Counted from the first letter of the stretch, positions 1 to 8,915 are shown. The stretch: DNA of 64,000 bases from Mucilaginibacter terrenus (GCF_003432065.1 NZ_QWDE01000002.1:434001-498000); one strand, 5' to 3'. Numbers and translations: made by a program. Notes: a model not told the origin generated them from the sequence alone.

Positions 1-693
1 GCTGTCGGCTTTATGCGTCCTAAACTGGCCAACGGTACATTCCGTGCCAAGTTTGATCCGCTGAGCACTATTAACGAAGGCTTTATTGAAGGGAACTCCT
101 GGAACTACACGCTGTTTGCTCCGCAGGATCCCGAAGGTTTAATAAAGCTGATGGGAGGCGATAAGCGCTTCGTACGCTACCTCGACTCGCTGTTTACTAT
201 GGAATTGCCTGATAAGTACTTTGCAGAGACAGAGGACATCACCCGCGATGGTATTATTGGTAATTATGTGCATGGCAACGAACCATCGCACCATGTAGCT
301 TACTTGTATAACTGGACTGATAAGCCATGGAAAACACAGGAACGCATCCGTATGATCCTGAATCGCATGTATAAGCCAACTCCTGATGGATTAGGGGGTA
401 ATGATGATACCGGTCAAATGAGTGCATGGTATATCTTCAGCACGCTTGGGTTTTACCCGATAGCACCTGGTTCACCGGAATATGCTATAGGCAGTCCTGC
501 TATCAACACCGCAAGCATTAATGTTGGCAATGGCAAACAGTTCAACATCACTGTTAAAAACCAAAGCGAGAAGAACGTTTACATACAGAAGATGACGCTC
601 AACGGGAAGCCTCTAAATGGCTTGTCTATCACTCATAACCAAATCATGAGCGGCGGCGATTTGGTGTTTTACATGAGCAGTAAGCATAAATAA
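1..693 (+). CDS. GH92 alpha-mannosidase, C-terminal part (5' truncated by window)
   Basis: The reading frame is open from base 1, so only the last ~230 residues are visible. They carry the C-terminal hallmarks of glycoside hydrolase family 92, the calcium-dependent exo-alpha-mannosidases: an EGNSWNY segment, a GNEPSHH motif (in the family this contributes the catalytic acid) and a NDDTGQMSAW motif (calcium/general base region), followed by the closing beta-sandwich. It is homologous to the complete GH92 gene at 46821-49079, but the sequences clearly differ, so it is a paralogue and not a recent duplicate. The upstream context, probably another glycan-utilisation locus, lies outside the window. 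Family assignment is secure; linkage specificity cannot be read from this fragment. Confidence 0.93.
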   Translation, partial: AVGFMRPKLANGTFRAKFDPLSTINEGFIEGNSWNYTLFAPQDPEGLIKLMGGDKRFVRYLDSLFTMELPDKYFAETEDITRDGIIGNYVHGNEPSHHVAYLYNWTDKPWKTQERIRMILNRMYKPTPDGLGGNDDTGQMSAWYIFSTLGFYPIAPGSPEYAIGSPAINTASINVGNGKQFNITVKNQSEKNVYIQKMTLNGKPLNGLSITHNQIMSGGDLVFYMSSKHK

Positions 694-736
694 GGAGTAG
701 AGTTCAGTACTTGAGGTTAGTTTGGGCTCGCTATAT

Positions 737-789
737 GCCCGTTTAAGCAAAGTCGGAGCTATTCGCAGAATGAAGTTTCTTAAACGGGC
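737..789. terminator. Long-arm inverted repeat between convergent genes
   Basis: A perfect 11-bp inverted repeat (GCCCGTTTAAG at 737-747, its complement at 779-789) encloses a 31-nt loop between two convergent genes. There is no strong T-tract, so it may be a factor-assisted or bidirectional transcription stop; that role is inferred from position only. Confidence 0.45.
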
Positions 790-803
790 CTTGTTATTGC
801 TGG

Positions 804-1211
804 TTAATTCCATGTGATAACGCCAACGCGCCTCAAAAAGAAAAATGAATGCACAATAAAAAAGGGAATGCTCATGGATAGAAAAGATGGCCAAACGTCG
901 TCATCATGAATGTTGAGTACAATTGAAACAGATGCGAGTAATGGCAACACGTAATAACTCGCGAATGTATAATGTTTGTTTTCCCGCAAAATTGGTTTCG
1001 TGTTGATGAAAACCGTTGATGCCAGCAGGGTAAGTGATAGGTTCCAAAATATTGCAGCAATATCCATGATTATAAGTCCCTGCCCTCCTTCAAGACCTTG
1101 CGACTCAGCTGAAAAAACGATAGCAAGCGTGATTATAGTAAGCACTGAACTGATGAGCCAAGTTATCAGCAATTCCTTTGCAAGGCTTTTACCGGATACA
1201 GGATTCTCCAT
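804..1211 (-). CDS. Small four-helix membrane protein, unknown function
   Basis: A 135-residue protein with about four hydrophobic segments (roughly residues 10-30, 48-68, 85-103 and 108-127) and no signal peptidase site, so it is probably an integral inner-membrane protein. No catalytic or binding motif was recognised. It stands alone: the left neighbour is convergent and the right neighbour is 222 bp away. The ATG start is consistent with a first transmembrane helix preceded by a short polar N-terminus. It may be a family restricted to Bacteroidota; I do not recognise it. Confidence 0.6.
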   Translation of the reverse strand: MENPVSGKSLAKELLITWLISSVLTIITLAIVFSAESQGLEGGQGLIIMDIAAIFWNLSLTLLASTVFINTKPILRENKHYTFASYYVLPLLASVSIVLNIHDDDVWPSFLSMSIPFFIVHSFFFLRRVGVITWN

Positions 1212-1298
1212 TCGGTAAATATAGCAGACAGTAGTGTTCCGCAGAACTTTATTATTTAAACCACTGTGAGGCGTTTGGGGGAGTTTGCCTTCACTTAT

Positions 1299-1346
1299 TG
1301 ATTTGTTGATCGGGCCTGACGGGCTTGTCGGCGGATCAATAAATCA
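1299..1346. repeat. Imperfect hairpin in the gap before the ECF sigma gene
   Basis: TGATTTGTTGATC at 1299-1311 pairs with GATCAATAAATCA at 1334-1346 (12 of 13 positions) around a GC-rich 22-nt loop. It lies downstream of the minus-strand sigma factor gene (stop at 1434). A function in transcript ending or stability is possible but unproven. Confidence 0.35.
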
Positions 1347-1381
1347 GGTGATCTTCTTCGAGATGCTCTATTCGGTTTTAG

Positions 1382-1427
1382 GTCTGGATTCTGCTAATCC
1401 TTAAATTCTGAAATTCTGATTCCAGAC
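1382..1427. repeat. Hairpin of a dispersed-repeat type at the 3' end of the ECF sigma gene
   Basis: GTCTGGATTC (1382-1391) pairs with GATTCCAGAC (1418-1427) at 9 of 10 positions. The AATTCTGAAATTCTG text in the loop resembles a small intergenic repeat that I recall from Sphingobacteriaceae genomes. It sits only a few bases beyond the stop of the minus-strand sigma gene, where it could stabilise or end the transcript. Confidence 0.35.
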
Positions 1428-1433
1428 AGATAA

Positions 1434-2045
1434 TTAGCAAGCCAAACAGTGGCTTTCTCTTACAGCAAGACTGTTTAACTTATTTTTCAGGATGGTACGT
1501 GCGCGGTGCAGTGTGGTGCGTGATAATAATTCGCTCATACCAAGCTTGCTTCCAATCTCCTGGTGCGAGTAACCTTCAATAGCATACATGCTGAAAACAG
1601 AGCGGTAAGTAGTAGGAAGATCCTGTACCATGGCCATTAGTTCTTTCGCCTCAAGTCCATTACCATTGCTGCTTGTGCTTACTGGTATATTTTGCTCGGT
1701 GAAGTCATCAACCAAAACCATTGTTTTAGCCTTGCGGTAGCGTGAAATTGCACTGTGTACCATAATGCGGCGGATCCATCCTTCAAGGCTGCCCTCACCC
1801 CGGTAGTTGTGCATGTTCTTGAACATCTTAATAAAGCCTTCCTGTAGAATGTCTTGGGCTTCGTCTTTATCCTTTGCATAGCGCATGCATACGGCCAGCA
1901 TTTTGGGTGCAAGTGTTTTATAAAGCAACTCCTGTTGTTTTCTGTCGTTCTTCAGGCATCCTTCCCAAAGGGCTGCCAATTTTGTGTCGGTGTTCGGTGT
2001 CATAGTGATATTGTATTGATTCAGGTTATGCCAAAAATCAGCCAT
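1434..2045 (-). CDS. ECF-type RNA polymerase sigma factor
   Basis: A 203-residue sigma-70 family protein of the extracytoplasmic-function group. Region 2 is visible around residues 45-105 (YAKDKDEAQDILQEGFIKMF, then EGSLEGWIRRI), and region 4 around 135-190, with the YSHQEIGSKLGMS helix-turn-helix that reads the -35 element. Regions 1 and 3 are absent, as usual for the group. No anti-sigma gene lies next to it; such orphan ECF factors are common in Bacteroidota and have diverse targets. The short N-terminal extension before region 2 could mean the true start is an internal codon. The target regulon cannot be inferred here. Confidence 0.9.
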   Translation of the reverse strand: MADFWHNLNQYNITMTPNTDTKLAALWEGCLKNDRKQQELLYKTLAPKMLAVCMRYAKDKDEAQDILQEGFIKMFKNMHNYRGEGSLEGWIRRIMVHSAISRYRKAKTMVLVDDFTEQNIPVSTSSNGNGLEAKELMAMVQDLPTTYRSVFSMYAIEGYSHQEIGSKLGMSELLSRTTLHRARTILKNKLNSLAVRESHCLAC

Positions 2046-2262
2046 TTATATAAATCGGTGATAATCAGTTTTTTAAAATTTAACTAAACTTTTAAGTGTT
2101 CGCTTCCGTACGGTAACCGTTCTTAATCGAACGACTTTATAAGTGTGTGATGTACACTAAGCAAAAACAACCCTACGCACTATATTTAAGATGTGATACA
2201 TTATAGTTTAATAATTTATTGGAAGTTGCCGCAGGACAAACTTTAACACAGCTATAAAGGCG

Positions 2263-2292
2263 TTGTCGCCGTAATCAAAAACAGTATATTTG
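2263..2292 (+). promoter_or_regulatory. Bacteroidota-type promoter upstream of the FAD protein gene
   Basis: TTG at 2263-2265 and TATATTTG at 2285-2292 are separated by exactly 19 bp. This matches the primary sigma (SigA) promoter of Bacteroidota, TTG-N19-TAnnTTTG. The -7 box ends 30 bp before the ATG at 2323. Confidence 0.75.
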
Positions 2293-2322
2293 TACTATCC
2301 GGGATAAAAACCCGGCAATATT

Positions 2323-3873
2323 ATGATTAAGGAAGTTGAGGTTGTTTGCCCGCCCGGGCAACAGGATGATCAAGATGTTTTAAAGGCACTTGTATCTGCC
2401 AGTATTAGTATCTCTCCAAAAAGAATTACCGGCGTAAAGGTTATCAAGCGATCGATAGATGCCCGAGGGCGTAAGGTGGTATACCGTATGCAGGTGCAGG
2501 CTTTTATAGATGAACCGATAGTTCCGGAGATTTTTAATCATCATTATAAGAACGTAAAAGATGCTGAGCAGGTAATAATTGTTGGTGCTGGCCCTGCTGG
2601 CCTTTTTGCTGCTTTGCAATGTATAGATAAAGGATTAAAGCCAATAGTACTGGAGCGGGGTAAGGATGTAAAACAGCGCCGACGAGATCTGGCCAATATA
2701 AACAAGCAAGGCTTGGTCAACCCGGACTCTAACTATTGCTTTGGAGAGGGTGGCGCGGGTACTTATTCGGATGGAAAACTATATACACGGAGCACTAAGC
2801 GTGGCGATGTTAATGGTGTGCTGAGGACTTTTGTAGCACATGGCGCTACAGAAGACATTTTGGTAGATGCCCGGCCGCATATTGGCACAAACAAACTTCC
2901 GCAGATTATTACAGCTATGCGCGAAAGTATTTTGGATGCAGGCGGCGAAGTGCTGTTTGATACCAAGGTGACATCGTTGGTTGTTCAGTTTGGCAAGATA
3001 ACCGGTGTGCAGCTGGCAAATGGGGAAAAGTTGCTGGCAGATGCCGTAATACTAGCCACCGGGCACTCCGCTCATGATGTTTTTAGAATGCTGCACAGTC
3101 AGGGTATTTCAATAGAAGCAAAGCCCTTTGCGCTGGGTGTGCGAATAGAGCATCCGCAGGAAATAATAGACAGAGCCCAATATCATTGTGAATACCGCGG
3201 GCCTGATCTTCCTCCATCGTACTACAACCTGGTAGAACAGGTAGATGGCCGCGGGGTGTTTTCGTTTTGTATGTGCCCGGGCGGCATTATAGCGCCTTGC
3301 GCTACTGATGTAAACGAAATAGTAGTAAATGGCTGGAGCCCATCCAAACGCAATAACCCGTTTGCTAACTCGGGTACTGTGGTACAGATAAATATGGAAG
3401 ATGTACCTGGCGATTTGAATGATCCATTTAGAATGTTAAACTTTCAGCAGCAGGCCGAACATCTGGCGTTTAAAGCTGGTGGTGGTAATTTGGTTGCGCC
3501 GGCTCAGCGTATGGTTGATTTTGTGGAAGGAAGGATATCAGCTGATCTGCCTGTAAATTCCTATTTGCCCGGATGCAAGAGTACTGATCTAATAGAAGTA
3601 CTTCCCAACTGGATACATGCGCGCTTGCGTAAAGCCTTACCTGCATTTGGCAGAAAGATGAAGGGGTATTATACTAATGAAGCAATATTGGTAGGCGTAG
3701 AATCAAGGACTTCATCCCCGGTTAAGATACCTCGTGACAAAGAAACCCTTCAGCACCCGCAATTGGCAGGTTTGTATCCATGTGGCGAGGGTGCCGGTTA
3801 TGCGGGCGGTATAATCTCGGCAGCTATAGATGGTGTGAATTGCGCTAATGCTGCTGCGGCATTTCTAAGTTAA
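2323..3873 (+). CDS. FAD-dependent dehydrogenase, COG2509-like
   Basis: A 516-residue flavoprotein. An N-terminal domain of ~80 residues precedes the dinucleotide-binding Rossmann motif GAGPAG at residues 88-93, followed by the second FAD contact around LERGKDVKQRRRD. A glycine-rich GEGGAGTYSDGKL block and a C-terminal PCGEGAGYAGGI block complete the two-part FAD domain. Length and architecture match the widespread uncharacterised oxidoreductases annotated as NAD(FAD)-utilising dehydrogenases (COG2509). It is cytoplasmic, with no signal peptide. The gene is monocistronic, with its own TTG-N19-TATATTTG promoter. The physiological substrate is unknown. Confidence 0.85.
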   Translation: MIKEVEVVCPPGQQDDQDVLKALVSASISISPKRITGVKVIKRSIDARGRKVVYRMQVQAFIDEPIVPEIFNHHYKNVKDAEQVIIVGAGPAGLFAALQCIDKGLKPIVLERGKDVKQRRRDLANINKQGLVNPDSNYCFGEGGAGTYSDGKLYTRSTKRGDVNGVLRTFVAHGATEDILVDARPHIGTNKLPQIITAMRESILDAGGEVLFDTKVTSLVVQFGKITGVQLANGEKLLADAVILATGHSAHDVFRMLHSQGISIEAKPFALGVRIEHPQEIIDRAQYHCEYRGPDLPPSYYNLVEQVDGRGVFSFCMCPGGIIAPCATDVNEIVVNGWSPSKRNNPFANSGTVVQINMEDVPGDLNDPFRMLNFQQQAEHLAFKAGGGNLVAPAQRMVDFVEGRISADLPVNSYLPGCKSTDLIEVLPNWIHARLRKALPAFGRKMKGYYTNEAILVGVESRTSSPVKIPRDKETLQHPQLAGLYPCGEGAGYAGGIISAAIDGVNCANAAAAFLS

Positions 3874-3955
3874 ATTTTCACTATAGATCGTTCAATTCCT
3901 ATTACAGAGTATGTAAGATAAGGTGTAATTTGGACAAGAATAGATCAACCTTAAA

Positions 3956-5923
3956 GTGAAAGAACAATACTTATCTAACAGGCTTTTCAGAGCTGCCTTA
4001 TTTTTATTTTCAATCTGCTGCTGCCTATTTACAAGTAATGCTTACAGCCAGGCTGAGGTAGAACCCTGGGGCAATATCAGGGGTATACGCCACAAGGGCC
4101 AGCTATATGGATTTGAGTCGAGCATTCGGGTAATCTCTGAAGATGGCAGGAATGTATATGCCACTGCAAAAGAACGCCAGCAGCCTAAATACAAACGGAG
4201 TGGTAAAAGCCAGATAGTGAGCACCCGCATAGACAGCTTGTACTTTACCGAGGCTGTAACAGATGTGAGTGGCGGTAAGGTTAAGGTTGTTGTGCAGGCG
4301 GATGCAAGAAAGGACATGACAGTTAAAGGTGTGTTCTTCTGCATATCACTCCCCAACGAAGAGTACCAGTATAGTCGGGTAGAGTTATCCGGTGTAAAGA
4401 ATGATTCTCTCAAGGAGGCTGCTCCTGAATTTAGCAATACCTACCTGAATGTTCGCGCAAAAAGCATCCAATTCACAGCTTCTAAGCGGAAACTGAAGGT
4501 TTCTTTCGATCAGCCGGAAATGGTGATTGTTCGCAGGGAGCCAACCAGGGGTCTAGAATTGTACATTCCGGTAGCTTTGGCAGAAATTAAGAGTGGTGCG
4601 AAGCTAAGTAAAAGCTTTACTATTAAAACATGGGGAGAGATTGATGAACAGCCAATAAGTATGGCAATAAACGCATCGCAGCAGGGGCGGATATTCGAAG
4701 GTTTGGGCGGCAACTTCAGGCTGCAAAACCCGAAGACAGATCCGCAGGTAATTGACTATAGCTTAAAGAACCTGCGTGTTGCCTATGGCAGGGTAGAAAT
4801 GCCCTGGCGCCTATGGCAGCCTGAAAAAGATATGGACCCAACTGCTGCAGCCAGAGAAGGTAAACTAAACCCAGCTGTGCTTAAAGCCATGCAAATGGGC
4901 AAACGACTAGATAGTGCAGGTATGCCGGTTATCCTGTCGGCCTGGTTTCCACCCCAATGGGCTGCTTTGGGTAAGCTGAACATGCGGCCAACCCCCGAAG
5001 GTATATGGGGTAACCAATTAGATCCTGCAAGTATGGACGCGATATACAAATCAATAACTGATTACATTTTATACGTTAAAGAAAAGTACGGTTTCGAGTA
5101 TAAAATGTTCTCTTTTAATGAAAGCGATTTGGGCATAAACGTTCGTGCTACTCCTGAAGAGCACCGCGATTTTATAAAAGGGTTAGGTGCCTATATGGCG
5201 TCAAAAGGCCTGAAAACTAAAATGCTGCTTGGCGATAACTCGGACGCAACAACTTATAAATTCATCTATCCCGCGTTGAACGATCCAACGGCCAGACCAT
5301 ACATTGGGGCTGTGTCTTTTCACTCCTGGAGAGGGTGGGATACCGAGATCCTTCAGAAATGGGCTGATGCTGCCAATCAGCTTAATGTACCGTTGATAGT
5401 AGGTGAGGGAAGTATAGATGCAGCCGCGTGGAACTACCCGGATATTTTCCAGGAGCAAACTTATGCTCTGGAGGAAATAAACCTTTATACCCGCATACTA
5501 GCTATTTGCCAACCAATTACCATATTGCAATGGCAGCTTACTGCCGACTATTCGCCGCTTATAGGCGGAGGGATCTTTGGCAACAATGAGCCATTGCATC
5601 CCGGCCAAAGATTTTGGAACCTGAAACAATTAGCCAACACTCCAAAGAACGTTTACGCACTGCCTATAACAGTAAACGGAGCAGGTGTGTCCGCCGCAGT
5701 ACTAGGTGATAATAGCAAAGGTGTATATGTATTACACCTGGTAAATAACGGCAGTACCCGCAAGGTTACACTCACCGGGTTGCCAGTCAATGTTAAAGAG
5801 CTGAGATATTATATTACAACTACAAGGTTGAATATGAAGGAAGAAAAAGCGGTAGAGATAAAGAACGGTATAGCCAAATTTAAGCTACCTGCGGTGAGCT
5901 ATGTAACGCTTATAAGTAAGTAG
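3956..5923 (+). CDS. Secreted clan GH-A (GH30-like) glycoside hydrolase
   Basis: A 655-residue exported protein: a hydrophobic signal sequence covers about residues 10-31 and ends near SNAYSQA. After an N-terminal beta-sandwich region (to ~230), a (beta/alpha)8-type catalytic region follows, with FEGLGGNFR at its start. The likely acid/base is E389 in a FNESD motif and the likely nucleophile E484 in a VGEGS motif, an arrangement typical of clan GH-A, nearest to GH30 by feel. A C-terminal beta domain (~570-655) closes it, as in GH30. The start is GTG; the signal peptide begins right after it and no ATG lies before the hydrophobic stretch. Substrate is not deducible. The gene stands alone, although a GH92 gene lies 3 kb upstream. 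Confidence 0.7.
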   Translation: MKEQYLSNRLFRAALFLFSICCCLFTSNAYSQAEVEPWGNIRGIRHKGQLYGFESSIRVISEDGRNVYATAKERQQPKYKRSGKSQIVSTRIDSLYFTEAVTDVSGGKVKVVVQADARKDMTVKGVFFCISLPNEEYQYSRVELSGVKNDSLKEAAPEFSNTYLNVRAKSIQFTASKRKLKVSFDQPEMVIVRREPTRGLELYIPVALAEIKSGAKLSKSFTIKTWGEIDEQPISMAINASQQGRIFEGLGGNFRLQNPKTDPQVIDYSLKNLRVAYGRVEMPWRLWQPEKDMDPTAAAREGKLNPAVLKAMQMGKRLDSAGMPVILSAWFPPQWAALGKLNMRPTPEGIWGNQLDPASMDAIYKSITDYILYVKEKYGFEYKMFSFNESDLGINVRATPEEHRDFIKGLGAYMASKGLKTKMLLGDNSDATTYKFIYPALNDPTARPYIGAVSFHSWRGWDTEILQKWADAANQLNVPLIVGEGSIDAAAWNYPDIFQEQTYALEEINLYTRILAICQPITILQWQLTADYSPLIGGGIFGNNEPLHPGQRFWNLKQLANTPKNVYALPITVNGAGVSAAVLGDNSKGVYVLHLVNNGSTRKVTLTGLPVNVKELRYYITTTRLNMKEEKAVEIKNGIAKFKLPAVSYVTLISK

Positions 5924-6093
5924 CCGAAATCTTTAGTTAGCATTTCGCCAAATCCTCACAGCCAGACCAATAGAATGCACTATGGTATACATAAGTAAGA
6001 TACGACATCAGCGCGCGTTGGAGTTTCTGGTACAAACAACCAGGATAGCCTGACTAAGCATAAACTTATGTTGAGCAAAGCTGTTCACTAACT

Positions 6094-6576
6094 ATGACAA
6101 CTGCAGAAAGGTTAAATGCGTCGCTGGAAAGTGTCCTTTATGGCGATCCATGGTATGGTCCGAAAACATATGATATTCTAAGTAGCATCGCACTAGAAAT
6201 GGCCTACGAACTGCCGGAAGGCAGTGTGCATAGTATTGCAGGCATCATGTTGCATATGTTAAGTTGGACGCAGGAAGTAACAGCACGCATGAACGGTAAA
6301 CTTGCGGGAGAACCATCCGGCGGCGACTGGCCAGATCCGGGAACACCTGATGAACATAAATGGCAGCAGTTGCTTTCGAGCTTTAAATTGGCAAATGTTA
6401 CGTTGGCGGGAGAGATAATGAAATTTCCAGAAGATAAATGGAGTGCTCCTACTAATGATGAGCGCAACCCTGCACTCGGCACAGGTGTAACCTACAGCGA
6501 ACTCATAGAAGGTTTGATACAGCACCACATTTATCACAGCGGCCAAATAGCTTTACTCAAAAGATTGCTAAGCTAA
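6094..6576 (+). CDS. DinB family protein
   Basis: A 160-residue four-helix-bundle protein of the DinB/YfiT-like metal-binding superfamily. The expected metal-binding histidines are visible in the helix around HSIAGIMLHML and in the C-terminal HHIYHSGQIALLKR helix, which is the signature of the family. Such proteins act as thiol-dependent S-transferases or have unknown roles in damage response. It lies alone, convergent with the small gene that follows. No regulatory motif was identified upstream. Confidence 0.85.
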   Translation: MTTAERLNASLESVLYGDPWYGPKTYDILSSIALEMAYELPEGSVHSIAGIMLHMLSWTQEVTARMNGKLAGEPSGGDWPDPGTPDEHKWQQLLSSFKLANVTLAGEIMKFPEDKWSAPTNDERNPALGTGVTYSELIEGLIQHHIYHSGQIALLKRLLS

Positions 6577-6589
6577 CATCAAGCGAAAC

Positions 6590-6802
6590 TTACACCAGCT
6601 CCTCGCATTTAAATCCAGCAATATGCAGGATGTGCTTAATGGTTTGTGGCTCAATGTTAGAGCTTACCACTCGCAACACTTTGTCGCAATCCTCCAGGTC
6701 AAAGTTATACTGGCGTATATCGGTCAAAGCAGTTAACAAAGGCTTTACCCGGCCTGCTTGCAGGGGCGTAGCCACGTTGGTTTTAAATATAAGCACATCC
6801 AT
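6590..6802 (-). CDS. Small protein, possible HMA-like ferredoxin fold
   Basis: A 70-residue protein. The alternating pattern, an N-terminal strand (MDVLIFKTNV), a helix (KPLLTALTDI), a strand (NFDLEDCDKVLRVVSS) and a helix (QTIKHILHIAG), resembles the beta-alpha-beta ferredoxin-like fold of heavy-metal-associated domains. The CxxC metal motif is missing, so metal binding is doubtful. It is the last of three co-directional genes led by an ECF sigma factor, 31 bp after the membrane protein gene. Function unknown; the fold call is inference from pattern. Confidence 0.55.
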   Translation of the reverse strand: MDVLIFKTNVATPLQAGRVKPLLTALTDIRQYNFDLEDCDKVLRVVSSNIEPQTIKHILHIAGFKCEELV

Positions 6803-6833
6803 AAGTTAATTTATTGTAGCTACTGTAACATAG

Positions 6834-7202
6834 TTAATTATCCGCTTTAGCTTCCTCTTTAGGCTCTTGCCAATCCCAACGGCGTTTGCCCCAGTTGCAA
6901 CGGTCCCGCCACTGTTCTTTAAACTTGGTACGTTCTTCTGGCCCCATGTTCCGGAAGTGCTCTTCCATCATCCGCTTGCGCCGCATCCATGGTGCGCCGC
7001 CTCCGCGCGGCCCTCCAAAGCCAAAGAGAATTTTACTTAAAATAAAAATACCTGCAGCTTGCCAGTAACTAATAGTTCCTACGTGTAAAATGTCAGGTAA
7101 AAGTGCATTCCACAGCAGCATAACGGCGTAACTGGCGAGTGCTAAACAAGCAAGTATTCCGAACGGAATTAGGAATAATTTTTTTCTATTATGTGGTTTC
7201 AT
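6834..7202 (-). CDS. Small two-helix membrane protein co-encoded with an ECF sigma factor
   Basis: With the ATG at 7202 the protein has ~122 residues: a basic N-terminus, two hydrophobic helices (about residues 9-31 and 40-62) and a strongly charged Arg/Trp/Glu-rich C-terminal tail with a GGPRGGGAPW linker. A longer frame from a TTG at 7220 would overlap the sigma gene stop; the ATG is preferred because it directly precedes the basic start of the first helix. It follows the sigma gene by 14 bp, so the two are likely co-transcribed. Membrane topology next to an ECF factor suggests a regulatory partner, but no known anti-sigma domain (zinc-binding ZAS, FecR) is visible. Confidence 0.65.
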   Translation of the reverse strand: MKPHNRKKLFLIPFGILACLALASYAVMLLWNALLPDILHVGTISYWQAAGIFILSKILFGFGGPRGGGAPWMRRKRMMEEHFRNMGPEERTKFKEQWRDRCNWGKRRWDWQEPKEEAKADN

Positions 7203-7216
7203 CTTAATAGGTAATT

Positions 7217-7792
7217 TCAATAATCATTTAATTCGTTATAAAGTTGCTTCAGCCTTTTACGTAGATGCAATACTGCATACCGCTTTCGAGACACAAGCGT
7301 ATTGGTGTTTTCGCCGGTGAGTTCTGCTATCTCGTCGAAGGGAACGTCTTCAAGTTCATGCCATACAAATACCTGCCGCTGATTTTCAGGCAATTCATCA
7401 AGAGCTATAAAAAGCTGCTCCCAAAAAAGATTACTGATATACTCCGTCTCCGGAGTACGTGCTTCGGTCAGCAGTATCGCTTTCAGATCAGGTAGATCGT
7501 CGTCATCGTCCGTGCTGTTGCCCAACATATCATCCAGCAGGGTCTCTGTATGTTTCTTATGCTTGTCGAGGATCTTGTTGCGAGCTACGCGATACAACCA
7601 GGCGCCGGTTTGCTCAATAGGTTCCGCGTTGATCACATTGCTGAACTGATACCAAACATCCTGCAGAATGTCTTCGGCATCAGCATCGCTCTTTACTCGT
7701 TTGCGAATGAACCCCATCAGGCTCTTACCGTACGACGCTATGGTTTGTACGATATGGCTGTTCTTGTCTCGGGGCATTGCAACGCTGGTCAC
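7217..7792 (-). CDS. ECF-type RNA polymerase sigma factor
   Basis: A 191-residue ECF sigma factor. Region 2 spans about residues 15-85 (DAEDILQDVWYQF, then TGAWLYRVARNKILD), and region 4 about 128-180, with ENQRQVFVWHELEDVPFDEI followed by the helix-turn-helix. The inter-region linker is rich in Asp (STDDDDDLPD). It leads a three-gene minus-strand set with the membrane protein and the 70-residue protein. The target regulon is unknown. The ATG start gives a normal-length N-terminus. Confidence 0.9.
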   Translation of the reverse strand: MTSVAMPRDKNSHIVQTIASYGKSLMGFIRKRVKSDADAEDILQDVWYQFSNVINAEPIEQTGAWLYRVARNKILDKHKKHTETLLDDMLGNSTDDDDDLPDLKAILLTEARTPETEYISNLFWEQLFIALDELPENQRQVFVWHELEDVPFDEIAELTGENTNTLVSRKRYAVLHLRKRLKQLYNELNDY

Positions 7793-7922
7793 TTTTGTAT
7801 AACTGTTTAAAGATAAGACGAGCGGCGCAAGAAAACATTTTAAAATATTTTCGATTGATGATAACTATTTACAGCTATACGGAAGAAGTAAAACCATTAG
7901 CTATCTTGGTCGTTATTTAGCT

Positions 7923-8288
7923 ATGGCAACCAAAAAGACATTGATACTAGGTGCAACGCCCGATCCCAGCAGATATGCATACCTTGCTGCTAACCGGCTT
8001 ACCGGGCACGGACACCCAATTGTAAACGTTGGTATTAAGACAGGCGCTGTTGCCGGTGTGCAAATTGAAAAGCCCGAAGCTATTCACAGCGATATAGATA
8101 CAATCACCCTTTATGTTGGCCCGCAGAACCAGCCGCCATTATACGATTACATTCTGGCTACCAACCCGAAGCGGATCATATTTAACCCGGGTACCGAAAA
8201 CTCCGAACTGAAGAAACTTGCTCAGGAACGCGGCATTGAAACGGATTACGCCTGTACGCTGGTACTGCTGAGCATAGGGCAGTATTAA
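7923..8288 (+). CDS. CoA-binding domain protein
   Basis: A 121-residue single-domain protein with the CoA-binding Rossmann fold seen in succinyl-CoA ligase alpha subunits and YccU-like proteins. The N-terminal KTLILGATPDPSRYA loop, the PIVNVGIKTG strand and the NPGTENSEL segment are characteristic. It is cytoplasmic and probably binds CoA or a related nucleotide without being a full ligase. Its stop codon abuts that of the convergent lipoprotein gene. Role unknown. Confidence 0.85.
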   Translation: MATKKTLILGATPDPSRYAYLAANRLTGHGHPIVNVGIKTGAVAGVQIEKPEAIHSDIDTITLYVGPQNQPPLYDYILATNPKRIIFNPGTENSELKKLAQERGIETDYACTLVLLSIGQY

Positions 8289-8858
8289 CTAAAATACCTT
8301 CACTACTTTCACGAAACGCTGCATATAATCATCGTTCATGGTGGTTTCTACCACGCCTTTGGCTTTGCCCGAGGTTGAGTGGATAAACGTAACAGGCGAG
8401 CCCTTTTCTGATACCACTATGCCCATATGGCCCACAACACGGTCACTCGGATCAGTACCGGTAAAGAGGATGAGGTCACCGGGGGAGGCCTGTTCTAAGG
8501 GTATCTCGTGCTCTACGTCGGTGAAATCTTTTGATGTGCGGGGTACCGCTATACCGAAATGGTTGAACACATATGTTATAAAGCCCGAACAATCAAACCC
8601 TTGCGTGGGGTCTGTAGAGGCGTATTTATAGGGAGTTCCGGTTAGCGTACGGGCATAGGCTACTAGGTCTGTAGCGGCTACGTTGGCTGTTTTTACATGG
8701 TTTTGATTAGGTGTGCCGTCTGTTGGGGGGAGGGTAGCCGTAGTGGGCTGTACCTTGCCGCTGCTGTCCTGGGCGGTTATGGTGTAGGTAGGTTCATCGG
8801 GGTTACCGCAACCCAGTAAAAGCATCATTATCAACATTAACGGACCGGCTAAACGCAT
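8289..8858 (-). CDS. NlpC/P60 family cell-wall endopeptidase, lipoprotein
   Basis: A 189-residue lipoprotein: signal sequence with the lipobox LLGC, so the mature protein starts at Cys17 and is membrane-anchored. The C-terminal NlpC/P60 domain (about 65-189) shows the catalytic cysteine C90 (FDCSGF), H144 (GHMGIV) and H160 (FIHSTS), the complete Cys-His-His triad. Such enzymes cut the stem peptide of peptidoglycan, usually between D-Glu and meso-diaminopimelate. A Pro/Thr-rich linker separates anchor and catalytic domain. The upstream palindrome at 8916-8952 may bear on its expression. Confidence 0.92.
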   Translation of the reverse strand: MRLAGPLMLIMMLLLGCGNPDEPTYTITAQDSSGKVQPTTATLPPTDGTPNQNHVKTANVAATDLVAYARTLTGTPYKYASTDPTQGFDCSGFITYVFNHFGIAVPRTSKDFTDVEHEIPLEQASPGDLILFTGTDPSDRVVGHMGIVVSEKGSPVTFIHSTSGKAKGVVETTMNDDYMQRFVKVVKVF

Positions 8859-8915
8859 ACCTTTAATACACCCGAACGCAAAAATTGTGTTATCCGATAG
8901 GCAAGTACCCCTACT

